Shown: piece after piece, positions 10,154 to 19,078 of the stretch | Position numbering within the stretch: the stretch's first letter is position 1 | Layout: each line of letters starts with the position of its first letter | Assembly (NCBI RefSeq): GCF_000286355.1 | Contig: NZ_AJXN01000019.1 | Coordinates: 1 to 44,137 of the forward strand | DNA from: Kocuria atrinae C3-8 | GTDB lineage: Bacteria > Actinomycetota > Actinomycetes > Actinomycetales > Micrococcaceae | DNA length: 44,137 nucleotides | Direction of reading: 5' to 3' | Notes under the pieces: generated by a model | Told to the model about the DNA's origin: nothing | Databases searched by the model: none | What the model saw: only the letters and a program-made list of their open reading frames with translations | Program-made: the position numbers and the translations under genes

Positions 10154-10531
10154 TCAGCCTCCGAATACGATCGACAGGTGGCGGATGAGGAACGGAATCA
10201 TGACGATGACCCACAGAGCGATAACGCCCCAGAGCAGGCCCTTCTGGTTCTTGGTGCCGCCCTTCCAGAAGTCGATCAGGATGATTCTCAGGCCGTTGAA
10301 GGCGTGGTAAACGATGGCTGCTACGAGCCCCGCCTCGCCAAGGCCCATGATGGGGTTCTTGTAGGTTGCCATCACCGCGTTGTAAGCCTCGGGGGATACC
10401 CGGACCAAAGCGGTGTCAAGGACGTGGACCAACAAGAAGAAGAAGATGGCCACGCCGGTAATACGGTGGGCAACCCAAGACCACATGCCGTACTGGCCGC
10501 GGTAAAGGGTGCCCCTGGATGAGTTCGCCAC
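10154..10531 (-). CDS. sdhC: Succinate dehydrogenase cytochrome b556 subunit
   Basis: First gene of the sdhCDAB operon; 125 aa with three helices. The HRITGVAIFFFLLVHVLD segment carries the family's HRxTG motif and a candidate haem-b His. YHAFNGLRIILIDFW matches the second conserved SdhC stretch. A GGAGG ribosome-binding site precedes the start on the minus strand. With SdhD it anchors SdhAB in the membrane and forms the quinone site. Confidence 0.93.
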   Translation of the reverse strand: MANSSRGTLYRGQYGMWSWVAHRITGVAIFFFLLVHVLDTALVRVSPEAYNAVMATYKNPIMGLGEAGLVAAIVYHAFNGLRIILIDFWKGGTKNQKGLLWGVIALWVIVMIPFLIRHLSIVFGG

Positions 10532-10859
10532 GGAATAACCTCCCTGTGTCGCTCGTCGTCGTGCGCACTGGTTTGAACTAAAAAACGGGATTCGCGCTGC
10601 TACACGGCTTAAGCGGAGCCCTGGCTGGCTCTGTCATGGATGATGCGCTATTTCGATCCAAAGATACCAGCCTGTGAGGGAATTCCTGACAACGTGTCGC
10701 TAACTGCACCGAGGCGAAATTCCGGGCAATTACGGCATGTTTGTGTGCTCAAATTAACCGCCGTGGCGGGGCATGAATCATCCCGTCCACAACACAGGCC
10801 ACGCACGTGATCACGGGAGATGTCCACGACCGCGCCGGGTGGGCCGTAAACTGGCGCTC
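10532..10859. promoter_or_regulatory. Divergent sdhC / manC intergenic region
   Basis: This 328-bp stretch has no convincing gene. On the minus strand TATCTT (10661-10666) lies 20 bp from TTGTCA (10687-10692), a loosely spaced candidate promoter for sdhC. A GACA-ACG-TGTC inverted repeat (10688-10698) overlaps that -35. On the plus side a perfect 10-bp palindrome CGTGATCACG (10806-10815) lies 31 bp before the manC -10 and could be an operator. Confidence 0.4.
10847..10852 (+). promoter_or_regulatory. Leaderless-type -10 box TAAACT for manC
   Basis: TAAACT ends exactly 7 nt before the GTG at 10860, and no Shine-Dalgarno sequence is present. Transcription is predicted to begin at or just before the start codon. 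Confidence 0.5.
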
Positions 10860-11974
10860 GTGACTTCGCCATTGCAACGTTTCCATCCGTTCATCCCCGC
10901 CGGAGGTGTGGGGTCGCGGCTGTGGCCGCTCTCCCGAGCGGATGCTCCCAAGTTCCTGCTGGACCTGACCGGTTCCGGCTCCTCTTTATTGCGCGCCACC
11001 TACGACAGGCTCGCGGGACTGTCCGCGGGGCCGGTCATGGTGGTCACCGGGCGAAGCCACGCCGGTGCTGTGCAGGAACAACTGCCCGAGTTGACCGGTG
11101 ATGACCTGGTGCTGGAACCCTCTCCCAAGGATTCCGCCGCGGCCATCGGTCTCGCGTGCACGCTCATCGCCCGCCGTGATCCGGACGCGATCATCGGCTC
11201 GTTCGCCGCGGATCACGTGGTGGAGCCGGCCGAGACGTTCCAAACAGTGTTAAAGAGGCCGTGGAGGCCGCCGCAACTGGACGCATCGTGACGATCGGCA
11301 TCACGCCGTCCTCCCCGGCGACCGGATTCGGCTACATCAAGGCGGGGGAATCGCTGGGCCTTGGACAAGCCCCGCACGCGCTCACCGTGGAACAGTTCGT
11401 GGAGAAGCCGGACAAGGACACTGCGCGCCGGTACGTGGCCAGCGGGAACTACACATGGAACGCCGGCATGTTCGTGGCCCCGGTGGGACTCATGCTGCAG
11501 TACCTGCGGAAGAGCGAGCCCGAATTGGCGGCCGGTCTGGACGTGATTGCCGACGCCTGGGACACGGACCGTCGTGACGCCGTCGTCGACGAGGTGTGGC
11601 CCACCCTGACCAAGACGGCCATCGACTACGCCGTGGCCGAACCCGCTGCAGCCGCCGGCGACGTCGCAATGGTGCCCGGCGATTTCACGTGGGAAGACGT
11701 GGGGGACTTTGCGGCGATCAACCGGCTCAATCAGGTGGATCCCAGCGGCGACTCGGATGTCGCGATCCTGGGCAAGAACAACCGAGTGCTCTCGGACGAG
11801 TCCTCGGGCATCGTGGTCTCGGACACCGGTCGTCTGATCGCTCTGATCGGCGTGCAGGACATCGTGGTGGTGGACACCCCGGACGCCCTGCTGGTCACGA
11901 CCGCCGAACACGCTCAGCGTGTCAAGGATGCCGTGAACTCGCTCAAGAAGAACGGCGATACGGACGTCCTGTAG
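10860..11974 (+). CDS. manC: Mannose-1-phosphate guanylyltransferase, frame broken once
   Basis: Forms GDP-mannose from GTP and mannose-1-phosphate for glycan synthesis. The nucleotidyltransferase signature GGVGSRLWPLSR is near residues 14-25, followed by LVLEPSPKDSAAAI, the metal and sugar-binding region SFAADHVV, FVEKPD and GNYTWNAGMFV. The frame slips near 11249, where restoring one G gives FQTVVKEAVEAA. The repaired protein is 371 aa, so it lacks the C-terminal isomerase domain of bifunctional ManC/AlgA enzymes. The GTG start follows a leaderless-type promoter; the longer upstream reading has no support. No other polysaccharide gene is in view. Confidence 0.88.
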
Positions 11975-12024
11975 TCCATGACACAGTTGTCGGCGCTGCT
12001 CAGCCCCAATTGGGCCCACAGCGG

Positions 12025-12030
12025 TACGCT
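12025..12030 (+). promoter_or_regulatory. Leaderless-type -10 box TACGCT for the M20 gene
   Basis: TACGCT ends 7 nt before ATG 12038, the same geometry as manC and NDH-2. There is no ribosome-binding site upstream of that ATG. Confidence 0.45.
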
Positions 12031-12037
12031 GAAACCC

Positions 12038-13289
12038 ATGTTGGATCTTCCGCTGCCGTCCGCCGATGACATCGGCCTCCCCCCGGCCATCGGGCCGTTA
12101 CTGTCGCACTACCTCCCCGGGCTGATTGCGTTCCGGCGCGACATCCACAAGCATCCGGAGCTCTCGTACGAGGAGTACCGGACCACCGATCGCATTGTCA
12201 CCGCGCTCGAGGCCGTGGGCCTGAATCCCGTGCGCTTCTCCGCGACTGGCTGCTACGTGGATGTGGGGCGGGGTCCCGTGATGGTGGGCCTGCGTGCGGA
12301 CATCGATGCCCTCCCCATCCAGGAGAACACCGGCCTGCCGTACGCCTCCGTCAACGACGGCGTGATGCACGCGTGCGGTCACGACATCCACACGACCATC
12401 ATGGTGGGCGTGGCGCAGGTGCTCGCTGATCTGCATCGTTCCTCGCCGTTCGCGGGAACCGTGCGCGTGGTGTTCCAGCCCGCTGAGGAAAAGCTTCCCG
12501 GCGGTGCGCTGACCATCATCGATCAGAACGTGCTGGACGGTGTACCTCGCATGTTCGCGCTGCACTGCGAACCCAAGGTGGACGTGGGCCACGTGGGAAC
12601 GCGCATCGGCGCGATCACCTCCGCCTCGGACACCGTTCGGATCGAACTGTCGGGCCGCGGCGGTCACACCTCGCGCCCGCACCTGACCGAAGACCTCGTC
12701 TACGCGATGAGTCAAATTGCCGTGAACGTTCCCGCCGTGCTCTCGCGCCGCATCGACGTGCGTTCCGGCGTGGCCGTGGTGTGGGGCCAGTTCCACGCCG
12801 GTGTTGCCCCCAATGCGATTCCCGTGTCCGGTTTCATGGCCGGGACCATGCGCTGCCTCGACGCCGAGGCCTGGCACCAGGCCGGTGGCCTGCTGGACGA
12901 AGTGGTCGAACAGGTGGCCGCCCGTACGGGGTGACCGTAGACCTCGAACACATCAGGGGAGTGCCCCCGGTGGTCAACGGGGAAACCGAAACCACTCTGC
13001 TGGAGATCGCCGCCCGCGCCGAGCTGGGTGAGGACAGCGTGATGCTCGTGGAACAGTCCATGGGCGGCGAGGATTTCGCGTGGTTCCTGCAACACGTCCC
13101 CGGCGCCATGATGCGTTTGGGTACCAGGCTCCCGGCGGTCGCACCTACGACCTGCACCAGTCCGACTACGCTCCGCAGGAAGAGGCCATCAGCTGCGGAG
13201 TTCAAGTGATGGCCTCCACCGCGCTGCGAGCCATTCGTCTGCGCGTGCGAGAACTCCACGACACAGCGGACTCGGCACTCGTCGAGTGA
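12038..13289 (+). CDS. M20 family amidohydrolase, frame broken twice
   Basis: Zinc-dependent amidohydrolase or peptidase of the M20 (AmhX/N-acyl-amino-acid amidohydrolase) group, probably cytosolic. Motifs: HKHPELSYEEY near the N-terminus, GLRADIDALPIQE, the metal-binding MHACGHDIHTTIM, FQPAEEKLPGGA, GGHTSRPH in the lid domain, and MGGEDFAWFL near the C-terminus. The frame slips near 12924 (one G needed for AARYGVTVDLEH) and near 13134 (one G needed for LPGGRTYDLHQSDY). The repaired length is 417 aa. ATG 12038 follows a leaderless-type promoter; ATG 11978, four bases after manC, is the alternative. The natural substrate cannot be told from sequence. Confidence 0.86.
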
Positions 13290-13298
13290 TCCCGTGGC

Positions 13299-13385
13299 TA
13301 CACTGAGACTCTCTAAAGTTTCCGGGGAGTAACTTCCGTAGCCTCCCCATCCAGAGAGCCCCTGCTCTCGTATCACCGGAGGACA
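13299..13385 (+). promoter_or_regulatory. Promoter and structured leader of the nucleoside-importer operon
   Basis: TACACT (13299-13304) is a candidate -10. About 75 nt of leader follow, with two possible stems: GGGGAG (13324-13329) with CTCCCC (13343-13348), and GAGAGC (13354-13359) with GCTCTC (13364-13369) around a 4-nt loop. A strong GGAGGA ribosome-binding site (13378-13383) precedes ATG 13386. I do not recognise a known riboswitch. Confidence 0.4.
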
Positions 13386-14478
13386 ATGATGACCCCTCGT
13401 TACTCGCGCGCACTGAGCGCCATTGCACTGACCGGCGCGGCCGGCCTCGTACTCGCCGGCTGTGGCCAGGCGCCGGAAGAATCCAACGGCGGCAACGCCG
13501 AAGCCAAGGATTTCAAGGGCTGCATCGTCTCCGACGACGGCGGCTTCCAGGACCGTTCGTTCAACCAGGCATCCTTCGAGGGCCTCAAGGCCGTCGAGGA
13601 CAAGCTGGAGATTACGGTTCGTGATGCGGAGTCCCAGGCCGAGACCGAGTTCGAACCTAACCTGACCGCTATGGCGCAGGAGGGCTGCGACCTCACGGTC
13701 TCCGTGGGCTTCCTGCTCGCTGACACCACCAAGAAGGTGGCCGAGGCGAACCCGGACAAGCACTTCGCGATTGTGGATGACCAGTCCATCGAAGCGGACA
13801 ACGTCAAGCCCATCGTCTACAACACGGCCGAGGCCGCGTTCCTGGCCGGTTACCTGGCTGCGGGTGCTTCCGAGACCGGCAAGGTTGCAACCTACGGTGG
13901 CATGGACATCCCGACCGTGACCGTCTTCATGGACGGCTTCTCGGACGGTGTGGACTACTACAACGAGCAGAAGGACGAGAACGTGGAGGTGCTGGGCTGG
14001 AACAAGGATTCCCAGAACGGCACGTTCCTGACCTCGTTCCAGGATTCCTCCCGCGCCAAGACCGTCACCCAGAACCTCATCGGCGACGGCGCGGACGTGG
14101 TCCTGCCCGTGGCCGGCCAGGCAGCCCAGGCACCCTGGACGCCGTGTCCGAGGCCAACAATGGCGGCGACAACGTGCGGCTGATCTGGCCCGACACCGAT
14201 GGCTACGAGACTTTGGACACCGGTAAGGAATACGTCCTGACGTCCGTGCTCAAGGAAATGTCCACCTCCGTGGAGGACGTGGTGACCCAGGCGTCGACGG
14301 CAACTTCGACAACAGCCTGTACGTGGGCACCCTGGAGAACGGTGGCGTGGGCATTGCTCCGTACCACGATCAGCAGGATTCCGTGAGCGAAGAGCTCGAC
14401 GGTGAGGTCCAGCAGTTGAAGCAGGACATCATTGACGGCAAGGTCAAGGTCGAATCCGAGAACGCGCCCAAGGCGTAA
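13386..14478 (+). CDS. BMP-family nucleoside-binding lipoprotein, frame broken twice
   Basis: Substrate-binding lipoprotein of a BMP/PnrA-type (basic membrane protein) ABC importer for nucleosides. A signal peptide ends in the lipobox LAGC (LVLAGCGQAPEES), so the mature protein is tethered outside the membrane. Family segments include DDGGFQDRSFNQASFEGLKA, GFLLADTTKKVAEANPDKHFAIVDDQ, GYLAAGASETGKVATYGGMD and the late PYHDQQDSVS. The frame slips near 14130 (QAAQGTLDAVSEAN restored by one G) and 14291 (TQGVDGNFDNSLYVGTL restored by one G), giving 364 aa. Two ATGs occur in tandem; 13386 has the better ribosome-binding site. It is the first gene of a four-gene importer cluster ending in cdd. Confidence 0.9.
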
Positions 14479-14509
14479 GTAGTCACCGCCCCCGGGCAGG
14501 AGTGAATCT

Positions 14510-16077
14510 GTGAAGTTAGAGCTACGTGACATCACCAAGAAGTTCGGCGGTTTCACGGCCAACCAGAATGTGAATCTGACGGTTGAGCCGCACCAGATCC
14601 ACTGCCTGCTCGGGGAGAACGGCGCGGGCAAGTCCACCCTCATGAACGTGCTGTACGGGTTGTACGAACCGACCTCCGGCAGCATCGAGATCGACGGCAA
14701 GCCCGTGACGTTCTCCGGCCCTGGTGACGCCATGGCTGCCGGGATCGGCATGGTGCACCAGCACTTCATGTTGGTCCCGGTGTTCACCGTGGCCGAGAAC
14801 GTGGCCCTCGGTAACGAGGCCACCAAGGGCGTGGGACTGGATCTGAACACCACCCGCCGTAAAATCCGTGAGATTTCGGACCAGTATGGGTTCCAGGTGG
14901 ACCCGGACGCGATCGTCGAGGATCTTCCCGTGGGTGTCCAGCAGCGCGTGGAGATCATCAAAGCCTTGGTGCGTGAGGCGGAGGTGCTCATTCTCGACGA
15001 GCCCACCGCCGTGCTCACCCCCAAGGAAACCGACGAGCTGCTCAACATCATGCGACAGTTGCGTGACGACGGCACGTCCATCGTCTTTATCTCCCACAAG
15101 CTGCGCGAGGTCAAAGCCGTTTCGGACGTCATCACCGTGATCCGCCGCGGCAAGGTGGAGGGCCAGGTCGGCCCCGGGACGTCCACCGATCAGCTGGCCG
15201 CTCTGATGGTGGGCCGCGATGTCTCGCTGACCGTGGACAAGGAACCCGCCCACGCCATCGGCTCCGCCCTCGAGGTCGAAGACCTCACCGTGGTGGGGGC
15301 GAACGGTGTGGTGCTGGTCGACAACGTGTCCTTCTCCGTGGCGCCCGGCGAGATCCTGGCCGTGGCGGGTGTGCAGGGCAACGGCCAGACGGAACTTACC
15401 GAAGCCCTCGTGGGTCTTGCCGACCACGTCACCGGGTCCATCAAGCTCGAGGGCCAGGAACTGGCCGGGCGGGGCGTGCGCGAGGTGCTGTCGGCCGGCG
15501 TCGGATTCGTTCCCGAGGACCGCTCGACCGAGGGCCTCGTGGGTCCCTTCTCCGTCTCCGAGAACCTCGTCCTGGATCGTTACAAGGACCGCGAATTCGC
15601 GTCCGGACCGTCTCTGAAGCTCGGCGCCATGCGTGAGAATGCGCAGCAGGCCGTGGACAGCTACGACATCCGTGCCGGTTCGGTGGATGCCCCGGTGTCC
15701 ACGCTGTCCGGCGGCAACCAGCAGAAAGTGGTCATCGCCAGAGAGCTGTCCCGACCGCTCAAACTGTTCGTCGCCTCGCAGCCCACGCGCGGCGTGGACG
15801 TGGGTTCCATCGAATTCATTCACAAGCGCATTGTGGCCGAACGTGACAAGGGCGTGCCCGTGATCATCGTGTCCACCGAACTGGACGAGGTGTACGCGCT
15901 CGCGGACCGGATCGCCGTGTTCTTCCACGGCAAGCTCATGGGCATCGTGCCCCCGGACACCCCCAGAGAAACGTTGGGCCGCATGATGGCCGGTGAAACG
16001 GCGGAAGAGGTCCTCCCGCCCGCGCCTGGGACGACAGCCAAGACCATCACCAACACGAGGGGACGCACACGGCATGA
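14510..16077 (+). CDS. Nucleoside ABC importer ATPase, two fused NBDs
   Basis: Cytosolic energy-coupling subunit with two nucleotide-binding domains in one chain, as in sugar (RbsA-like) and nucleoside (RnsB/NupA) importers. The first domain has Walker A GENGAGKST (about residues 37-45), a variant signature (LPVGVQQRVEI) and Walker B VLILDEPTAVL. The second has a degenerate Walker A (GVQGNGQTEL), an intact LSGGNQQKVVIAREL signature, and ASQPTRGVD where Walker B is expected. This degeneracy is usual for the family. As given, the frame runs on to 16147, overlapping the next gene by 74 bp. Adding one G in the GGGG near 16061 would instead end it at a TGA overlapping the permease ATG (ATGA), which I think is the true end. 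Confidence 0.9.
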
Positions 16078-17282
16078 GCGCCACGACCACCTCTCCGGAA
16101 TCGAATCAGGTCTCAGCACCCTCACCGGTCGAACTGAATCCGGATGACTTCCGCCGTTCACTGCTGGGCTCCACGCTGCAGTCGGTGCTGGCCGTTCTGG
16201 CCGCACTCCTACTGGGAGGCCTGCTGATCGCGGCCACCGATGAAACGGTGCGCGAATCGGCAAGCTACTTCTTCGCGCGGCCGGGGGACACCCTCACCGC
16301 CATGTGGGACGCCGCCTCCAGCGCGTACATCGCCATGTTCCACGGTGCCGTGTACAACCCCGATGGCAGCGGTCTGGCCGGCAAGTTGTATCCGCTGACC
16401 GAAACATTGACTGTGGCGACGCCCTTGATCCTCGCGGGTCTGGGTGTTGCACTGGCCTTCCGCACCGGCTTGTTCAACATCGGTGCGCAGGGCCAGATCC
16501 TCATCGGTGCCACCCTGGCGGGCTACGTGGGCTTCGCGTGGCAGCTGCCCGTGGGTCTGCACCTGCTGGTGGTCGTCGTGGCCGGTGCGCTGGGAGGTGC
16601 CATTTGGGGCGGCGTCGTCGGCCTGATCAAGGCACGAACCGGCGCCCACGAGGTCATCCTGACCATCATGCTCAACTACATCGCGATCAACCTGGTGTCC
16701 TGGTTGCTGACCCTTTCGACCTTCCAGCGCGAGGGATCGTCCAACCCCATCAGCCCGCCCATTGCGGAAACCGCGATGTTCCCCAAGCTGCTGGGTGATG
16801 GTTTCCGGCTGCACTGGGGCTTCGTGGTGGCCATCGCGGCGACCGTGGCCGTGGCGTGGCTGCTGAACCGGTCGACCATCGGCTTCGAACTGCGCGCCGT
16901 GGGCGCCAACCCGCGCGCCGCACGCACCGCGGGCATCTCCGTGACCAAGGGCTTCGTGGTGGTCATGCTGATCGCCGGAATGCTGGCCGGCCTGGCCGGT
17001 ACCGCGCAGATCGCCGGAACGGAACACTCGCTCACGGTGGGCATCGCGGCGTCGTTCGGTTTCGACGCGATCACCGTGGCCCTGTTGGGCCGCTCCAAGC
17101 CGTGGGGCACGTTCTTCGCGGGCATTCTCTACGGCGCGTTCCGCGCGGGCGGCGTGACCATGCAGACCTCGACCGGAACCAACATCGACATCGTTCTGGT
17201 CGTGCAGTCCCTGATCGTGCTGTTCGTGGCGCTGCCCCCGCTGCTGAAACTCAAGTCCCGTCGCAAGGAGGTGGCAGCGTGA
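16074..17282 (+). CDS. Nucleoside ABC importer permease 1
   Basis: A 402-aa inner-membrane permease of the BPD_transp_2 family (RbsC/NupP-like). After a polar N-terminus of about 35 residues, helices span the rest. The family segments GLGVALAFRTGLFNIGAQGQILIGA and GAHEVILTIMLNYIA are present in part, and AVGANPRAARTAGISV marks the coupling region that contacts the ATPase. ATG 16074 gives the expected ATGA overlap with the ATPase. The stop overlaps the GTG start of the second permease (GTGA). The frame is intact. Confidence 0.92.
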   Translation: MSATTTSPESNQVSAPSPVELNPDDFRRSLLGSTLQSVLAVLAALLLGGLLIAATDETVRESASYFFARPGDTLTAMWDAASSAYIAMFHGAVYNPDGSGLAGKLYPLTETLTVATPLILAGLGVALAFRTGLFNIGAQGQILIGATLAGYVGFAWQLPVGLHLLVVVVAGALGGAIWGGVVGLIKARTGAHEVILTIMLNYIAINLVSWLLTLSTFQREGSSNPISPPIAETAMFPKLLGDGFRLHWGFVVAIAATVAVAWLLNRSTIGFELRAVGANPRAARTAGISVTKGFVVVMLIAGMLAGLAGTAQIAGTEHSLTVGIAASFGFDAITVALLGRSKPWGTFFAGILYGAFRAGGVTMQTSTGTNIDIVLVVQSLIVLFVALPPLLKLKSRRKEVAA

Positions 17283-18589
17283 GTACCACGACCTCGGCCC
17301 CCGAGTCCTCGAACGCGCCCCAGGAGGAACTGTCCACCGCTGCCGCGAACCGGACCGTGGGTGTTCGCACCTTCCGGCCCGCTATCGGATTGGCCATCCT
17401 GGCCCTGGTGGCGCTGATCCTCTTCGCCCTGAATGCCGCGAGCGGTTCCGTGGAGTTCCGACTCTCCGACTCCGGTGACGCCATTCAGTTGCCCAATCTG
17501 TCCGTACCGATCACGGCCTACGGCTGGGTGGTCACCGTGGCGTTGGCCGCGCTCGCAGCGTTCGCCGCGGTCAGGGCGCGCAGCTTGCCCCGCTGGGCCT
17601 TGATCTTGGCCGGGTTCTTCTTCGTCACCGGATTCCTCGTGTGGATCGTGGGTACCGCGCAGACCCCGAGCATCTCGGTGACCGCGTTGCTCGCGGGTTC
17701 GGTCGCCCTGGCCACGCCGCTGATCTTCGGCTCGCTGGGTGGTTTGCTGTGTGAGCGTTCCGGCGTGGTGAACATCGCGATCGAGGCGCAATTGCTGTTC
17801 GGTGCCTTCTCCGCGGCGGTGGCCTCCACGGTCGCCAACAACGTGTGGGTGGGTCTGCTGGCCGCCGTGATCGGCTCCATGATGGTCTCGCTGGTGCTGG
17901 CGATCTTCTCGATCAAGTACCGCGTGAACCAGGTCATCGTGGGCGTGGTGCTCAACGTTCTGGTCTCGGGACTCACGGGCTTCATCTTCGCCACCGTGCT
18001 GCAGCCCAATGCGGCGGACTTCAACTCCCCGGCACGCCTGCCGCACATCACGATTCCCGTGCTGTCCGAGATTCCCGTGATCGGCCCGGTCTTCTTCGAC
18101 CAATCGATCATCGGCTACATCATGTACGTGACCGTGGCGGTCGTCTGGTACGCGCTGTACCGCACCCGCTGGGGTCTGCGTACCCGCGCCGTGGGTGAGC
18201 ACCCCAAGGCCGCCGACACCCTGGGCGTGTCCGTGAACGCGCTGCGCGTCCGCAACGTGCTCATGGGTGGTGCGGTGGCCGGTTTGGGTGGCGCGTTCTA
18301 CACGCTGGTTTCGGTTTCCGCCTTCACTCGCGACATGACCTCGGGCGCGGGCTATATCGCACTGGCCGCGCTGATCTTCGGCCGCTGGAACCCGGTGGGC
18401 GCGCTGCTCGCGTCGCTGCTGTTCGGCTTCGCGTCCAACCTGGAATCGATCCTGTCGTTCCTGGGCACGTCCGTTCCCAGCCAATTCCTGGCCATGCTGC
18501 CCTACATCGTGACCATCCTGGCCGTCGCCGGACTGGTCGGGGCCTCGCGCGGCCCCGCAGCTTCCGGCGAGCCTTACGTGAAGGAGTAA
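17279..18589 (+). CDS. Nucleoside ABC importer permease 2
   Basis: A 436-aa second permease of the same importer. A long N-terminal part of about 150 residues with three extra helices precedes the conserved core. The core shows GGLLCERSGVVNIAIEAQ, the segment VNQVIVGVVLNVLVSGLTG, and the coupling motif AVGEHPKAADTLGVSV. The start is the GTG at 17279 overlapping the upstream stop by four bases. The much longer upstream reading is a shadow of permease 1. A cdd gene follows after 2 bp, so transported cytidine or deoxycytidine can be deaminated at once. The frame is intact. Confidence 0.92.
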   Translation: MSTTTSAPESSNAPQEELSTAAANRTVGVRTFRPAIGLAILALVALILFALNAASGSVEFRLSDSGDAIQLPNLSVPITAYGWVVTVALAALAAFAAVRARSLPRWALILAGFFFVTGFLVWIVGTAQTPSISVTALLAGSVALATPLIFGSLGGLLCERSGVVNIAIEAQLLFGAFSAAVASTVANNVWVGLLAAVIGSMMVSLVLAIFSIKYRVNQVIVGVVLNVLVSGLTGFIFATVLQPNAADFNSPARLPHITIPVLSEIPVIGPVFFDQSIIGYIMYVTVAVVWYALYRTRWGLRTRAVGEHPKAADTLGVSVNALRVRNVLMGGAVAGLGGAFYTLVSVSAFTRDMTSGAGYIALAALIFGRWNPVGALLASLLFGFASNLESILSFLGTSVPSQFLAMLPYIVTILAVAGLVGASRGPAASGEPYVKE

Positions 18590-18591
18590 CC

Positions 18592-18984
18592 ATGATCGAC
18601 GACGCCGCCTGGCGCAGTTTGCAACAAGCCGCCACCGATGCGCTCCAACACTCGTACTCGCCGTACTCGAACTACGCGGTGGGTGCCGCGGCTCTCGTGG
18701 ACGACGGGCGCGTGGTCACCGGCGCGAACATCGAGAACGCCTCGTACGGGGTCACCCTGTGTGCCGAGTGCTCGTTGGTGTCCGCCCTGTACATGTCCGG
18801 AGGCGGCAAGCTCGCGGCTTTCGTGTGCGTGGATGCCAATGGCGAAGTTCTCATGCCGTGTGGTCGGTGCCGTCAGCTGCTCTACGAACACCGGGCACCC
18901 GGTATGGAACTGCTGACCGTGAGCGGTGTGCGGAGCATGGACCAGGTCCTTCCGGATGCGTTCGGACCGCAGAACCTGGAATGA
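18592..18984 (+). CDS. cdd: Cytidine deaminase
   Basis: A 130-aa tetramer-type cytidine deaminase that converts cytidine and deoxycytidine to uridine and deoxyuridine. The zinc site is visible as CAE in LCAECSLVSAL and PCGRC in MPCGRCRQLL. YSNYAVGAAALVDDG and GANIENASYGVTLCAE match the family around the substrate pocket. It begins 2 bp after permease 2, in the same operon as the nucleoside importer. It ends before a strong terminator. The frame is intact. Confidence 0.96.
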   Translation: MIDDAAWRSLQQAATDALQHSYSPYSNYAVGAAALVDDGRVVTGANIENASYGVTLCAECSLVSALYMSGGGKLAAFVCVDANGEVLMPCGRCRQLLYEHRAPGMELLTVSGVRSMDQVLPDAFGPQNLE

Positions 18985-19004
18985 CGCGGTGAGCATTCCG
19001 TCAA

Positions 19005-19046
19005 GAACGAACCCCGGATCATCACACGATGATCCGGGGTTCGTTC
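19005..19046. terminator. Strong hairpin after cdd
   Basis: Perfect 18-bp stem, 19005-19022 with 19029-19046, around a 6-nt CACACG loop. It lies between cdd (plus) and the convergent cholesterol oxidase gene (minus), so it can terminate both. Confidence 0.9.
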
Positions 19047-19078
19047 GCTGTTCTGGTCAGCGTCCGCTCAAACGCGAC

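Noticed and set aside
10648-10872. A 74-codon minus-strand frame in the sdhC-manC gap
   Set aside because: It has several Cys residues that at first suggested a WhiB-like protein, but the Cys spacing does not fit and it covers the manC promoter.
14522-16090. A 522-codon open frame antisense to the ABC ATPase
   Set aside because: It mirrors a well-supported ATPase, is His/Gly/Asp-rich as expected of the antisense frame of GC-rich codons, and has no recognisable motif.
17129-18484. A 451-codon open frame antisense to permease 2
   Set aside because: Composition (Arg, Gly, His, Gln) is that of a reverse-frame shadow; the plus strand encodes an obvious permease.
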